The notes under the pieces are model-generated. The model saw only the letters and a list, made by a program, of their open reading frames with translations. It was not told the DNA's origin and ran no database searches. Shown here one piece after another: positions 1 through 8,186 of a stretch of 64,000 bases of DNA (its first letter is position 1; the number at the start of each line of letters is the position of its first letter). The position numbers and the translations under genes are program-made. The stretch spans positions 82,311 to 146,310 of the forward strand of contig NZ_JACHCQ010000010.1 of assembly GCF_014205835.1 (NCBI RefSeq). The letters run 5' to 3'. This DNA comes from Pedobacter sp. AK013. Its GTDB lineage: Bacteria; Bacteroidota; Bacteroidia; Sphingobacteriales; Sphingobacteriaceae.

Positions 1-425
1 AGCAAACCGATAATACCGCCAATAGCAAGCGATAAAGGAATATTTGATGGTTTGAAATCTTTAGGATCGGTATTTTTAAAGAAGAAAAAACGGATGACCG
101 GGATGAGTAAAAGCAACCCTAAAATCTTTTTATAAATGGAACTTTCAATAACCATCATACCGCCCACAAAAGAGAGCGGGATAGAGGCAACTGCAAAAGG
201 CCAAAAGGTTTTCCACTTAAAGTGGCCACCGCGGTAAAACTGGATAAAGGAAGTGGAAGAAACAAACAGATTAAGCAATAGTGCCGTAGGCTTCATGATA
301 GCGGGCGAAATGGCAAAAATCGCCATTAGCGCAAGGTAGCCACTTGCTCCGCCATGCCCAACTGAAGCATATAAAAAAGCAACAATAAAAAGTAAACAGT
401 AAAAGAGGATGAAGCTTTCTTGCAT
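1..425 (-). CDS. TauE/SafE-family anion (sulfite) exporter, C-terminus cut off by the window edge
   Basis: An open frame runs from the ATG at 425 to the left edge, giving about 141 residues without a stop. It is highly hydrophobic and holds the N-terminal half of a TauE/SafE (TSUP) membrane permease: the SVGHGGASGYLA segment near residues 22-33 in the first helix pair is typical of the family. The family exports sulfite or organosulfonates or moves other small anions; the substrate cannot be read from sequence. The gene starts 3 bp after moeA stops and is the most distal visible gene of the Moco operon. Sulfite export would fit the SUOX-type molybdoenzyme nearby, but that link is an inference. 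Confidence 0.85.
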   Translation of the reverse strand, partial: MQESFILFYCLLFIVAFLYASVGHGGASGYLALMAIFAISPAIMKPTALLLNLFVSSTSFIQFYRGGHFKWKTFWPFAVASIPLSFVGGMMVIESSIYKKILGLLLLIPVIRFFFFKNTDPKDFKPSNIPLSLAIGGIIGL

Positions 426-428
426 GGT

Positions 429-1625
429 TTAGTTTGGTAAAATCATTACAGTTACGGTGTCACTTTTATTAAAGTGTTCTTGTGTTTCATCGAGGGAGAT
501 CAGGCAATTGGCCTGTGCAAAGGAGCTTAATCGGTAAGATTCTTGCGCACTAAGCGGGGTAACTAATCCATTTTCATATTTGCCTTTTAGGAAATGTGTT
601 AGCCCTGCAGGTTTGGAATAAGGATGTGTAAGCTCGGCCTGAACCTCAATAACACTATTGTTTTTATATGATAAAGATTTTATAGATGGCAACACGTAAT
701 TATAATAGCAGCTGAGTACAGATGAAGGGTTGCCCGGAAGTCCGAATATTAGTTTTTGATCTTTTGTGCCAAAATACAATGGTTTACCAGGTTTCTGTTT
801 CACTTTATGAAAAATCTGTTTGATGCCGCAATCTGAGGCTGCTTCGATTACGAAATCATAATCGCCCACACTTACACCTCCCGTAAGTAGCACAACATCG
901 CTGTTTGCCACTGCATTTAGTAGTACTTTTTTAAGGATCTCGAGATCGTCATCGGCTTCGTAAACGGTAATTTGTTCAATGCCTTCATGTTTTAAAGCAG
1001 CAGAAAGAGAATAGGAATTCGATTCGTACACCTGACCAAATTCTAGTCCTTTCCCCGGTTGTTGTAATTCTTTTCCCGTTACAATAATCGAAATCTTTGG
1101 CATGGGATAAATGCTAACTTCGTTAATGCCGATCCCCGCCAGAAAGCCAATAGCGGCAGGACTAAGAAAATTTCCCTTTTCCATTGCTAATGCTCCGGCA
1201 TTAATCTCCGAACCCTTATCCCTTACATTTAAGCCAGGTTTTAAATTAGGATCCTGTAAGGTGATTTTTCCATCTATCCTGGTAATTTTTTCCTGCATCA
1301 CTACTGTATCGGCACCATTTGGTAAGGGGGCACCTGTAAATATTCTACTGGTTTCTCCATTCTGGATGCTGATATTGGTTGCCGTTCCGGCAGCCATTTC
1401 GCCGATTATATTGAGTACTTTTTCGTGATCAGTAAATTTTAGCGCATAACCATCCATTGCAGATTGGCTAAATGCCGGAATATCGTATTTAGCATAAACG
1501 TCGGCTGCAAGAATGTAGCCTGATGCCTTTGCCAAGTCAATTGAAATGGGATTTAATGCTGTTATGTGTTGAGAAATGAGGTGTTTTGCTTCTTTAACGC
1601 TAATCATGAAAATTTTATCCTCCAA
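429..1625 (-). CDS. moeA: Molybdopterin molybdenumtransferase MoeA
   Basis: Full-length MoeA (398 aa), which inserts molybdate into adenylylated molybdopterin in the cytoplasm. The N-terminal region carries IPAFSQSAMDGYAL (about residues 49-62), the signature of MoeA domain I/III. The MoCF domain has GGVSVGDYDF near residue 250 and GLPGNPSS near 300. The reading frame overlaps the end of moaA by 11 bp, so the two are probably translationally coupled. A second in-frame ATG six codons in (MISVKEA) is equally plausible as the true start. No odd residues were seen. Confidence 0.97.
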   Translation of the reverse strand: MEDKIFMISVKEAKHLISQHITALNPISIDLAKASGYILAADVYAKYDIPAFSQSAMDGYALKFTDHEKVLNIIGEMAAGTATNISIQNGETSRIFTGAPLPNGADTVVMQEKITRIDGKITLQDPNLKPGLNVRDKGSEINAGALAMEKGNFLSPAAIGFLAGIGINEVSIYPMPKISIIVTGKELQQPGKGLEFGQVYESNSYSLSAALKHEGIEQITVYEADDDLEILKKVLLNAVANSDVVLLTGGVSVGDYDFVIEAASDCGIKQIFHKVKQKPGKPLYFGTKDQKLIFGLPGNPSSVLSCYYNYVLPSIKSLSYKNNSVIEVQAELTHPYSKPAGLTHFLKGKYENGLVTPLSAQESYRLSSFAQANCLISLDETQEHFNKSDTVTVMILPN

Positions 1626-2595
1626 TGGTAATCATACTTCTGTTTTGAATGGTAGTGGTATCAATTTTTTCGAAATCACCCACCAACTGTCCGCCTAATG
1701 CTTTCTTTTTGCTCCATATTGCTGCTTGGATTAACGGAAGCACATCTTCATTTTTGCGCAATGCGGTAAGCAGATCGGTTTCGCTATCCGAAAACAGGCA
1801 GTTTTTTAGTTTTCCATCTGCAGTTAGGCGCATGCGGTTACAGGTATCGCAAAAAGGATTGGTCATGGTGCTGATAATGGCAAACGAACCTTCATGACCA
1901 GGAATCATGAAACTTTTGGCCGTATCGTGTGGTTCTCCCTTAACAGGTAATACCGAGAAATCTTTTTCAATCAAAGCCAGTATCTCATCCAAAGAAAACA
2001 TTTTATTGCTCGTCCATTTATTACCACTAAAAGGCATAAATTCAATAAATCTGATCTGGATGGGATTGTGTTTGGTCCAATTGATGAAATCGTTAATTTC
2101 GTTGTCGTTAAGATCTTTCATCACCACCATGTTTACTTTTACCTTTATTTTATGCTGCAAAAGCAGTTCTATATTGCTGCGTACCTGATGGAAAACATCC
2201 CTTCTGGTGATCATAAAGAACTTCTCAGGCTGTAATGTATCCAGACTAATGTTAATGGTTTTAACACCTGCTTCTTTTAATACCGGCAGCATTTCTGCAA
2301 TGCGGGTTCCGTTTGTGGTAATTACGAGCTCAACCGGAAGTTTACCCAACGCCGCAATAATTTGGGCTGCATCTTTCCTTACCAATGGCTCACCACCTGT
2401 AAGCCTGATTTTTTTTACGCCATTGGTTACAAAAACTTCTGCAAGCTTAATAATTTCTTCAGTTTGCATTAGCCGCGAAGCAGGGGTGAAATCGTATTCC
2501 TCTTCGGGCATGCAATAAAAGCAGCGAAAATTGCAGTTATCGGTAAGCGATATCCGCAGGTAATCATGTATTCTTCCAAAAGAATCGGCTATCAT
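1615..2595 (-). CDS. moaA: GTP 3',8-cyclase MoaA
   Basis: Radical-SAM enzyme (326 aa) that starts molybdopterin synthesis by rearranging GTP. The N-terminal cluster motif CNFRCFYC gives C21, C25 and C28, followed by the TGGEP motif near residue 67. The C-terminal second cluster is formed by C249, C252 and C266 (CDTCNRMR...KNC). The protein ends in the Gly-Gly tail required in this family. It overlaps mocA by 4 bp and moeA by 11 bp, placing it in the middle of a tight operon. Its partner MoaC is not in the window. Confidence 0.98.
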   Translation of the reverse strand: MIADSFGRIHDYLRISLTDNCNFRCFYCMPEEEYDFTPASRLMQTEEIIKLAEVFVTNGVKKIRLTGGEPLVRKDAAQIIAALGKLPVELVITTNGTRIAEMLPVLKEAGVKTINISLDTLQPEKFFMITRRDVFHQVRSNIELLLQHKIKVKVNMVVMKDLNDNEINDFINWTKHNPIQIRFIEFMPFSGNKWTSNKMFSLDEILALIEKDFSVLPVKGEPHDTAKSFMIPGHEGSFAIISTMTNPFCDTCNRMRLTADGKLKNCLFSDSETDLLTALRKNEDVLPLIQAAIWSKKKALGGQLVGDFEKIDTTTIQNRSMITIGG

Positions 2596-3182
2596 TGCTG
2601 GCTAATTAAATTATTGTAATCTGTTTCTGTATCAATATCAATTCCTCCATGCTCGAAAGCTACCGTTTCCAAGTCCAGGGGATATTGTTTTAATATATTT
2701 TTTGCCCCTTCAGCCCCTTTAAGCGATAAAAGTACTTCAAAGTAGTCTTTTTTGAAGAGAACAGGAGTCCCCATCGTTTCATCATATGCACTGGCAATGA
2801 TATTTTTGCCTGTTTCTTTCTGCTTTTCGATTAAGTTGTTAAAGTTACTCATTTTTATAAAAGCCTGGTCAGCCACAGCAATAATGATACTTTCTATTTT
2901 ACTATTATTTTTGATCAAAGTTGAAAGTCCGGCAACAATACTTGAGGCCATTCCATTTTCCCAGTTTTCATTAATAACGAAATTAATCTGATCATTTTGA
3001 TGCTGGCTGGATATTTCTTTCGCATTTGCGCCTAAAACAACGATAACAGGTTCGCAATTTGTTTCTAAAGCTTCATTTATTACCCCTTGCAAGAGTGTTT
3101 TTCCTTTGTAATTTAAAAGCTGTTTTGGTCTTCCTAAACGTGAGGAGTTGCCTGCTGCCAGTATGATGATGCCCGTTTTCAA
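2592..3182 (-). CDS. MobA/MocA-like molybdenum-cofactor nucleotidyltransferase
   Basis: A 196-residue GT-A-fold nucleotidyltransferase. The N-terminus has the signature LAAGNSSRLGRPKQLL (residues 8-23) of MocA/MobA-like enzymes, which attach CMP or GMP to the molybdenum cofactor. Pairing with an XdhC-like protein 14 bp upstream favours a MocA-type (cytidylyl) enzyme that prepares the cofactor for xanthine-dehydrogenase-type hydroxylases; this is inference from context. It overlaps moaA by 4 bp (ATGA). CTP or GTP specificity cannot be decided by eye. Confidence 0.88.
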   Translation of the reverse strand: MKTGIIILAAGNSSRLGRPKQLLNYKGKTLLQGVINEALETNCEPVIVVLGANAKEISSQHQNDQINFVINENWENGMASSIVAGLSTLIKNNSKIESIIIAVADQAFIKMSNFNNLIEKQKETGKNIIASAYDETMGTPVLFKKDYFEVLLSLKGAEGAKNILKQYPLDLETVAFEHGGIDIDTETDYNNLISQQ

Positions 3183-3196
3183 TGCTTAATCGCTTT

Positions 3197-4300
3197 TTAT
3201 TCGTAAACGTGGATCGGTTTTTTCTTCTCTTTTAAGAATATAGCCGAAGCGCCGGTAAAAACAGATTTAATCTCTGCGAGGATAGAAATGGCAATTTCTT
3301 CTGCGGTTTCTGCGCCAATATCAAGTCCTACGGGCCCATGCACGCGTGTTTCATTTATTGGTGTTGCTAAATCCAGTTCATCTAACATCCTGACCAGCTT
3401 TTTCTTTGGACCAAGTGTGCCAATATATGGTGCGTTTGTGCCCAATAAATATTTAAGCAGTTCGAGATCGTAATTGTAATTATGTGTCATCAATACAAAG
3501 GCTGTTTGTTCATCTATCTGAATGTGAGATAATACATTTTCAGCTTTACTCACTAAAACTTTGTTTGCATTTGGAAAACGTTGAAGTGTGGCGTGCGTAG
3601 ACCTTCCATCTATTACAGTTACTTCCCAGCCTAAAAGGTAGGCCATTTCTGCCAGTGGTTGTGCATCATTGCCCGCACCGGCTATCATGAATGAGATGGG
3701 TGGTTGGATAAACTCCAGAAAAGCATCAATCTTTTGACTGCCGAGCTCGTAAACTTTAAATGCTGTAGTTTTATTTTCAGAAACTTTTTGGATGTCTTTG
3801 ATCGTCTCATCGAAGATTGCATTAGGGATTTTAGATAGGATAGGTTGATTTCTAAAAAGCATGCTTGTGCCCAACTGCAACTTATCCGCTAACGAAAAAA
3901 GTGTTACCAATACAGCGTTTTCCCTTTTGTTTTGCAAAGCGGTTAAAATAACGATGGGATTTAAGCCATCCGCCTCTATAATGGGTTCGAACAGGATATG
4001 TACAATACCATTGCAGCCCAATTGTACGCCAAATTTGGCATCATCTTCGTCCGTGGTATCGTAAGTAATGAGTTTGTTTTCTTGCTGTACTATTGCCGAA
4101 AGTGCTTTCCGTAAGGCATCGCCTTCTAAACAACCGCCGCTAATGGCTCCTGTTAACTGGCCATCTTCAGTAATCAGCATCCTGGCACCAGGCCTGCGAT
4201 AAGAAGAACCTTCTACTTTAACTACCGTTGCAAGGGCTGTTTTTTTCTTTTCTTTCGTTGCCTTTTGGTACGCCTTTATGATATCGGTAATTTCTTTCAT
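3197..4300 (-). CDS. XdhC/CoxI-family molybdenum-cofactor chaperone
   Basis: About 367 residues. The N-terminal XdhC domain has VEGSSYRRPGARMLI and AISGGCLEGDALRKAL; the C-terminal Rossmann domain has FMIAGAGNDAQPLAEMAYL and a MTHNYNYDLELL segment. XdhC proteins bind sulfurated Moco and load it into xanthine-dehydrogenase-type hydroxylases, none of which is visible here. I prefer the ATG at 4300 (MKEITDI) because it begins the conserved domain; the frame opens at 4327. It is the first gene of the operon mocA-moaA-moeA-TauE. The 4328-4426 gap upstream should hold the operon promoter, but no clear box was seen. Confidence 0.9.
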   Translation of the reverse strand: MKEITDIIKAYQKATKEKKKTALATVVKVEGSSYRRPGARMLITEDGQLTGAISGGCLEGDALRKALSAIVQQENKLITYDTTDEDDAKFGVQLGCNGIVHILFEPIIEADGLNPIVILTALQNKRENAVLVTLFSLADKLQLGTSMLFRNQPILSKIPNAIFDETIKDIQKVSENKTTAFKVYELGSQKIDAFLEFIQPPISFMIAGAGNDAQPLAEMAYLLGWEVTVIDGRSTHATLQRFPNANKVLVSKAENVLSHIQIDEQTAFVLMTHNYNYDLELLKYLLGTNAPYIGTLGPKKKLVRMLDELDLATPINETRVHGPVGLDIGAETAEEIAISILAEIKSVFTGASAIFLKEKKKPIHVYE

Positions 4301-4426
4301 TAGGGGTCGATGCAATAGATGATGCAATTTAACGATAATCTATTACAAAATTCGGTATTAGATCGTAATATCTGACACCAATAGATCGTGATATCAATAA
4401 TAATTACCGGAATTTCAATGTTAGGC

Positions 4427-4657
4427 TTAAAAAGGCTCGGAATGAAAGATTTCGAGGTTAATGCAGCGCAAACCAATACTGTTAAAGAGCTCGGTAATTT
4501 CTTTTGTCCAATCTCTTGGCGAATCTACCCGAAGGATTTTATCGCTGTCCCATAAATCGATATTCCATTTAATTTCTTTGAATTGGCTGTTCAGCAATGG
4601 GCTGATTACGTTTAATTCGCTATCCGTGGATACATTTGTTTTGAAAACGGCTATCAT
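4427..4657 (-). CDS. Small protein, possible HMA-like fold without the metal-binding CxxC
   Basis: 76 residues with a predicted beta-alpha-beta-beta-alpha-beta order, resembling the copper-chaperone (HMA) fold in size and pattern (FKTNVSTDSELNVISPLL, then the WNIDLWDSDKILRV strands). The metal-binding CxxC is absent and the single Cys lies near residue 64. Such CxxC-less HMA-like proteins are common in Bacteroidota; the function is unknown. It lies alone, 100 bp upstream of xdhC on the same strand and divergent from tatA. Assignment is by pattern only. Confidence 0.6.
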   Translation of the reverse strand: MIAVFKTNVSTDSELNVISPLLNSQFKEIKWNIDLWDSDKILRVDSPRDWTKEITELFNSIGLRCINLEIFHSEPF

Positions 4658-4718
4658 AATAAAATGTTTTTAGGTTTGTTATCAAGAGTAGACGTACAAC
4701 TTTAGAAATTACTTTAAA

Positions 4719-4750
4719 TTGAGATGTTTTTTTTTAAATTTTTAATTTTG
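4719..4750 (+). promoter_or_regulatory. Putative sigma-A promoter of tatA
   Basis: TTG at 4719-4721 and TAATTTTG at 4743-4750, spaced 21 bp, fit the Bacteroidota -33/-7 consensus (TTG-N19-TAnnTTTG) apart from slightly long spacing. The tatA ATG lies 62 bp downstream of the -7 box. Confidence 0.5.
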
Positions 4751-4812
4751 CAATTAAAAACCAAAGCCTTGGTTGATGCGTAAGTGTAACATATCCATAA
4801 ATTAAAAACAAA

Positions 4813-4995
4813 ATGTTGAATACAACCATCGCTGCCTTGTTTGGAGGTCCTGAAATGATCCTTGTTGGAGTTGCTGTTTTATTATTGTTCGGTGGAAAAA
4901 AAATCCCTGAATTGATGAAAGGATTGGGCAAAGGCATAAAAGAATTTAAAGCCGGGCAGGAAGAAGAGAAACCCGAAGTATCAAAAGAAGCTTAA
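4813..4995 (+). CDS. tatA: Twin-arginine translocase subunit TatA/E
   Basis: 60 residues: a short N-terminal segment, one transmembrane helix ([20 protein letters not shown]), the conserved FGG hinge and an amphipathic helix with a charged tail. TatA forms the pore for folded, cofactor-loaded proteins. The frame starts at ATG 4813. It lies just upstream of msrB and near a Tat-signal molybdoenzyme (5733-6524), whose export would need it. TatC is not in the window. Confidence 0.95.
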   Translation: MLNTTIAALFGGPEMILVGVAVLLLFGGKKIPELMKGLGKGIKEFKAGQEEEKPEVSKEA

Positions 4996-5042
4996 TTCTT
5001 TTTGGCTTTTATCTGGTAGGTATTCAATTAATTTTTAACCAT

Positions 5043-5072
5043 TTGTAAGGATTTTCCTCACCATACGACTAA
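5043..5072 (+). promoter_or_regulatory. ECF-type promoter motif upstream of msrB
   Basis: TTGTAAGG (5043-5050), 15 bp, then CGACTAA (5066-5072). The same two boxes at the same spacing lie upstream of the ECF sigma gene, the Met-repeat gene and (minus strand) the DUF1223 operon. The msrB ATG is only 6 bp after the second box, so the mRNA would be nearly leaderless, or translation starts at the internal Met8. Confidence 0.75.
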
Positions 5073-5078
5073 TGTTAT

Positions 5079-5582
5079 ATGAAAACGTTAAAATTATTGA
5101 TGATACCACTTTTGGCTGTTACGCTGAATGCTTGTAGCCAAGTTAAATCTCCTGAAAAAGTGGCAGGAATGGAAGCCAACACAAAGTTATTCCCAGAAGC
5201 TAAGCCTGCTACTTATTGGAAAAAAATCCTTTCTGCCGATGCTTACGAAATAATGGTAAACAGCGGAACAGAAACTCCATATAAAAACCCCTATTGGAAC
5301 AATCATAGAAAAGGGATTTATGTAAGCGCTGCTACCGGTAAGCCTTTATTTTCGTCAGATACCAAATTTGAATCGGGAACGGGCTGGCCAAGTTTTTTCA
5401 AACCGATAGATCAGAGTGCCATTAAAATCGTAACCGATAAATCAGACGGTATGGTGAGAGATGAAGTGGTAGAAGCCAGTACCGGCTTACATCTGGGGCA
5501 TGTATTTGATGATGGACCAGAACCAACGGGCAAAAGATACTGCATGAACTCTTATGCATTAAAATTTATTCCAGCCAAATAA
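5079..5582 (+). CDS. msrB: Lipoprotein peptide-methionine (R)-S-oxide reductase MsrB, zinc-less type
   Basis: 167 residues. The N-terminus is a lipoprotein signal with lipobox LNAC, so the enzyme should sit on the envelope facing the periplasm. The SelR domain is clear: GKPLFSSDTKFESGTGWPSFF, LHLGHVFDDGPEPTG and the catalytic Cys in RYCMNSYAL. Both zinc CxxC pairs of classical MsrB are replaced (SAAT and ASTG), and the SGCGWPS cysteine is Thr, leaving one catalytic Cys. It reduces Met-R-sulfoxide in proteins. An ECF-type promoter lies directly upstream, and the fragment at 5596-5705 follows it. Confidence 0.95.
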   Translation: MKTLKLLMIPLLAVTLNACSQVKSPEKVAGMEANTKLFPEAKPATYWKKILSADAYEIMVNSGTETPYKNPYWNNHRKGIYVSAATGKPLFSSDTKFESGTGWPSFFKPIDQSAIKIVTDKSDGMVRDEVVEASTGLHLGHVFDDGPEPTGKRYCMNSYALKFIPAK

Positions 5583-5595
5583 GTTGATGGCTAAT

Positions 5596-5705
5596 ATGAA
5601 ATATGTGTACTTGCACTTGTTTTTTTGAGTGCCTGCGCCAACGGACAAAACCTTAAAATGAAGGATTTTGCAAAAAAAGAACGCCTATTTAAAGCCAGAA
5701 TTTGA
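5596..5705 (+). pseudogene. Remnant of a second small lipoprotein gene downstream of msrB
   Basis: Starting at ATG 5596 and shifting frame near 5609, the DNA reads LALVFLSACANGQNLKMKDF, a clear lipoprotein signal with lipobox LSAC, then stops at 5703-5705. No full domain follows. This looks like the decayed 5' end of another exported lipoprotein. Position next to msrB makes an MsrA-type lipoprotein a reasonable guess, but nothing enzymatic remains to prove it. Confidence 0.5.
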
Positions 5706-5732
5706 AAAAATAATGGCTTTAATTATAATTAT

Positions 5733-6524
5733 TTAAAGGCCCGAATAATAATCATAACCTTGCTCGGCCCAATAATCTTTGGGCCTACTATCGCTAAACG
5801 TCATATTGCCAATTCTCTTAAGGTTTTTGATGCCATATTTTACGGGTACAATAAGTCTTAATGGGGCACCATGTTCTAAACTGATCGGTTTTCCATTCAT
5901 TTCATAAGCCAAAATAGTTTGAGGGTGAAATACGCTGTCTCTTTCCAACCCTACATAATATGCTTTATTTGGCGTTTCCAAACCCATATATTGCTTCTTA
6001 GCCTGTTCTTCCAGGTTAAAATGTGCTAAAAAATCGCTTAGTCTTACACCTGCCCAATGTTGAATTTCGTCCCAGCCTTCAACACATTTAAAATCGTAAA
6101 CAATTTCTGTTTTAGGCAACGCTTTTATCTCATCAATGCTAATATATTGACTATTTAAGTTATTCAGTTTTACATGGAGTTTCCAAGTTGTGATGTCGAA
6201 ATCTTCATCATCTTCAATGCCTATTAAACTGTTTACCCTTGGCGTTTTCGCGGCCCGTTCTTTGTCGTAAGTTTTAACCAGGTGATTGTTGCTAAAAAAA
6301 TTGCGGAAAAAGAGTTCGGTTTTGTTAAGTGCCCTACGTAAAGGAGCACGGGTGCCCCCGGTAATGCCAGGTGTTTCTTCAGGAGCATCTAAAAGCCATT
6401 TCCAGCCTGCAACGGCACCCCCGCCAAGCGCAAAGAAAGCCCCAAAAGAAATAAAATTACGGCGTTTGATTTTTTGCTCAATCGTTAGCGGGGCTTTAGC
6501 CTTCTTTTTATGATCTGTTTTCAT
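5733..6524 (-). CDS. Tat-exported SUOX/MsrP-like molybdopterin oxidoreductase
   Basis: 263 residues. The N-terminus has a twin-arginine signal (KRRNFISFGAFFALGGG, R21-R22). The SUOX-type Moco domain follows; C147 in DFKCVEGW is the expected molybdenum-ligating Cys, and the C-terminus has the VKYGIKNLKRIGNM and DYWAEQGYDYYSGL pattern of YedY/MsrP-like enzymes. Relatives reduce methionine sulfoxide or oxidise sulfite in the periplasm. It overlaps the cytochrome b gene by 17 bp and is third in an operon with DUF1223, behind an ECF-type promoter. Methionine-sulfoxide reductase is favoured by context; sulfite oxidase is the alternative. Confidence 0.88.
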   Translation of the reverse strand: MKTDHKKKAKAPLTIEQKIKRRNFISFGAFFALGGGAVAGWKWLLDAPEETPGITGGTRAPLRRALNKTELFFRNFFSNNHLVKTYDKERAAKTPRVNSLIGIEDDEDFDITTWKLHVKLNNLNSQYISIDEIKALPKTEIVYDFKCVEGWDEIQHWAGVRLSDFLAHFNLEEQAKKQYMGLETPNKAYYVGLERDSVFHPQTILAYEMNGKPISLEHGAPLRLIVPVKYGIKNLKRIGNMTFSDSRPKDYWAEQGYDYYSGL

Positions 6525-7227
6525 CGCTATCTTCAGTTTTTTCGGTAGTTATGGGTTCTTGTCTAAGCGCTTGCTGTTCTTCTACCACTTCAAATCCGGC
6601 TACTACTGCCCTGAAATTATTCCAGCCAGCAAGAATTACCTGAACAATGTGGATTAGAAAGAAAAAGACATAGCCTATGGTTAAGGTAAAGTGTAGTATC
6701 CGGGCAAAATGGTAACCTCCGCATAGCCAGCAGATCCAGTAAAACTGCACAGGTTTGTAAATAGCCAAACCCGTTACCACCGAGCCGATACCCATCAAAA
6801 TAATGATCGTATAGGCAATACGCTGTGCAGCATTGTATTTCTTTTGTGGCGGAATGGTTTTTCGGATATGAAGATCGTGTAAAAGTACTTGCCAAGCTTC
6901 CTTAAATGAGTTTTTATTGGGCATAAGCTCTCGCCAGGCACCCGAAAAAATAGTGTAAATGATGTACAGCAAGCCATTAATGAAAAAGAACCACATAAAA
7001 AGGAAGTGGAAAGCCATTCCTTCGGCAAGACGCTGTGGAATATGGAAGAAATTGTAAAACCATTCGGGGAAAAATTTAATCAGGCTATAACCAAAAATAG
7101 AAATGCCGTAAGCATCGTTGGCCCAATAAATAAACAGCCCGCTCCAGATCATAATGGCCAATACCGGGAAATTTACCCAATGCGTCCACCGCATTAAAAA
7201 TGTATGTTTTTCTTTGATTACTTTCAT
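6508..7227 (-). CDS. Cytochrome b561-type membrane subunit partnering the molybdoenzyme
   Basis: About 239 residues with four hydrophobic spans and the di-heme b pattern: His in RWTHWVNFP, FHFLFMWFFF, YHFARILHFTLT and LIHIVQVIL. This matches the PF01292 (Ni/Fe-hydrogenase/thiosulfate reductase b-type) family and would pass electrons from the quinol pool to the periplasmic enzyme encoded next. It does not look like MsrQ (YedZ). The ATG at 7227 (MKVIKEKH) is preferred; the frame opens at 7257. The C-terminus is charged and cytoplasmic, and the end overlaps the molybdoenzyme start by 17 bp. Confidence 0.85.
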   Translation of the reverse strand: MKVIKEKHTFLMRWTHWVNFPVLAIMIWSGLFIYWANDAYGISIFGYSLIKFFPEWFYNFFHIPQRLAEGMAFHFLFMWFFFINGLLYIIYTIFSGAWRELMPNKNSFKEAWQVLLHDLHIRKTIPPQKKYNAAQRIAYTIIILMGIGSVVTGLAIYKPVQFYWICWLCGGYHFARILHFTLTIGYVFFFLIHIVQVILAGWNNFRAVVAGFEVVEEQQALRQEPITTEKTEDSDENRS

Positions 7228-7264
7228 GGCGAGGCTATTTATAACTGATAAACGCAAAAGTTTC

Positions 7265-8065
7265 TCATCTGGATTTATGTATCAGCTGCACAGCAGATAA
7301 ATCATTTAATCTGGTCGCGGCAGTTATTCTGCCTGTTTTATTATCCTGTAAAAAGGCGATCAGTTCGGATGGCATTTGTTCATTTAACTGTTTCAACTGA
7401 ATATTTACAGCACCATTAGTTTTGCCTTGCAATGGAAAGCTTTCGAACTGCCTTACAATTTGAACGTGGGTAAGTGTTTTGCCTTTATTTTCACCTTTCA
7501 AAACCTGGTTTGTAGCATTTGCTGTTACTAAGGCTACTGCAAGCATATAGCCGTCTGTTTGTCGATCGGTATTATAATTGATTGTGAGGCTATTTTTACT
7601 GCTTTTTTCTAGCGAAATCTGCAGATTTGCTACAGTAGGTTTTGCTAGTTCCGTTTTAATGCTGTTACGCAGAATACTTTCTTCCAAACCTACAAACTCT
7701 TTTGTTCCGTTTACTACCATTTGGGGTGTATAAACGGTTTTAAGGTTCAACCAATCTGCATATTGGTTTTGTCGTGCAGAAAATTTTGGACTGCTAAAAC
7801 TATCTTTCCAGCCTAGCCGATCCCAATAATCGACATGAAAGGCCAATAAGTACACCGCTTTGTTTTGATTTTCTTTTTCGATTTTAGCCAATAATGCATC
7901 GGCTGGAGGGCAGCTCGAACAACCTTCTGAAGTAAAAAGTTCTACAAACGCAAAACCTGTTTTGGCGAGTGGGTTTGGTGTAGATTTATTATCAGCAATA
8001 AAGGCAACGCTAAGGAAGCTGATCACTAAAAGTGGTAATTCTATTTTTCTAATCATGGTCATCAT
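7265..8065 (-). CDS. Secreted DUF1223 thioredoxin-fold protein
   Basis: 266 residues with an N-terminal signal peptide. The DUF1223 core is evident: FVELFTSEGCSSCPPADALL with a CxxC redox pair near residues 49-52, then AFHVDYWDRLGWKD and YTPQMVVNG. Members have a thioredoxin-like fold; their biochemical role is not established. It heads the operon DUF1223-cytochrome b-molybdoenzyme. An ECF-type promoter ends 7 bp before the first ATG (8065), so the transcript may be leaderless or translation may begin at Met4 (8056). Confidence 0.9.
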   Translation of the reverse strand: MMTMIRKIELPLLVISFLSVAFIADNKSTPNPLAKTGFAFVELFTSEGCSSCPPADALLAKIEKENQNKAVYLLAFHVDYWDRLGWKDSFSSPKFSARQNQYADWLNLKTVYTPQMVVNGTKEFVGLEESILRNSIKTELAKPTVANLQISLEKSSKNSLTINYNTDRQTDGYMLAVALVTANATNQVLKGENKGKTLTHVQIVRQFESFPLQGKTNGAVNIQLKQLNEQMPSELIAFLQDNKTGRITAATRLNDLSAVQLIHKSR

Positions 8066-8072
8066 TTTAAGT

Positions 8073-8102
8073 TTAGTCGTTTTCGATACCGAAGCCTTAC
8101 AG
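8073..8102 (-). promoter_or_regulatory. ECF-type promoter motif of the DUF1223-cytochrome b-molybdoenzyme operon
   Basis: Read on the minus strand: CTGTAAGG (8102-8095), 15 bp, then CGACTAA (8079-8073). It matches the three plus-strand copies in spacing and sequence except for the first base. Confidence 0.75.
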
Positions 8103-8118
8103 AAAAAAATAAAATAAT

Positions 8119-8148
8119 TTGTAAGGATATTTCTTGTTCTGCTACTAA
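8119..8148 (+). promoter_or_regulatory. ECF-type promoter motif upstream of the ECF sigma gene (autoregulation)
   Basis: TTGTAAGG (8119-8126), 15 bp, CTACTAA (8142-8148). The second box differs by one base from the CGACTAA of the other sites. It lies 38 bp upstream of the sigma-factor ATG, which suggests the sigma factor drives its own gene. Confidence 0.7.
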
Positions 8149-8186
8149 ATAATTAAGTACTATATTTATATAAGACACATAAAAAA

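Noticed and set aside
1111..1428. 105-residue plus-strand frame inside moeA
   Set aside because: Antisense shadow of a well-supported gene, as are other frames within moaA, aroA, aroC and the DAHP synthase gene.
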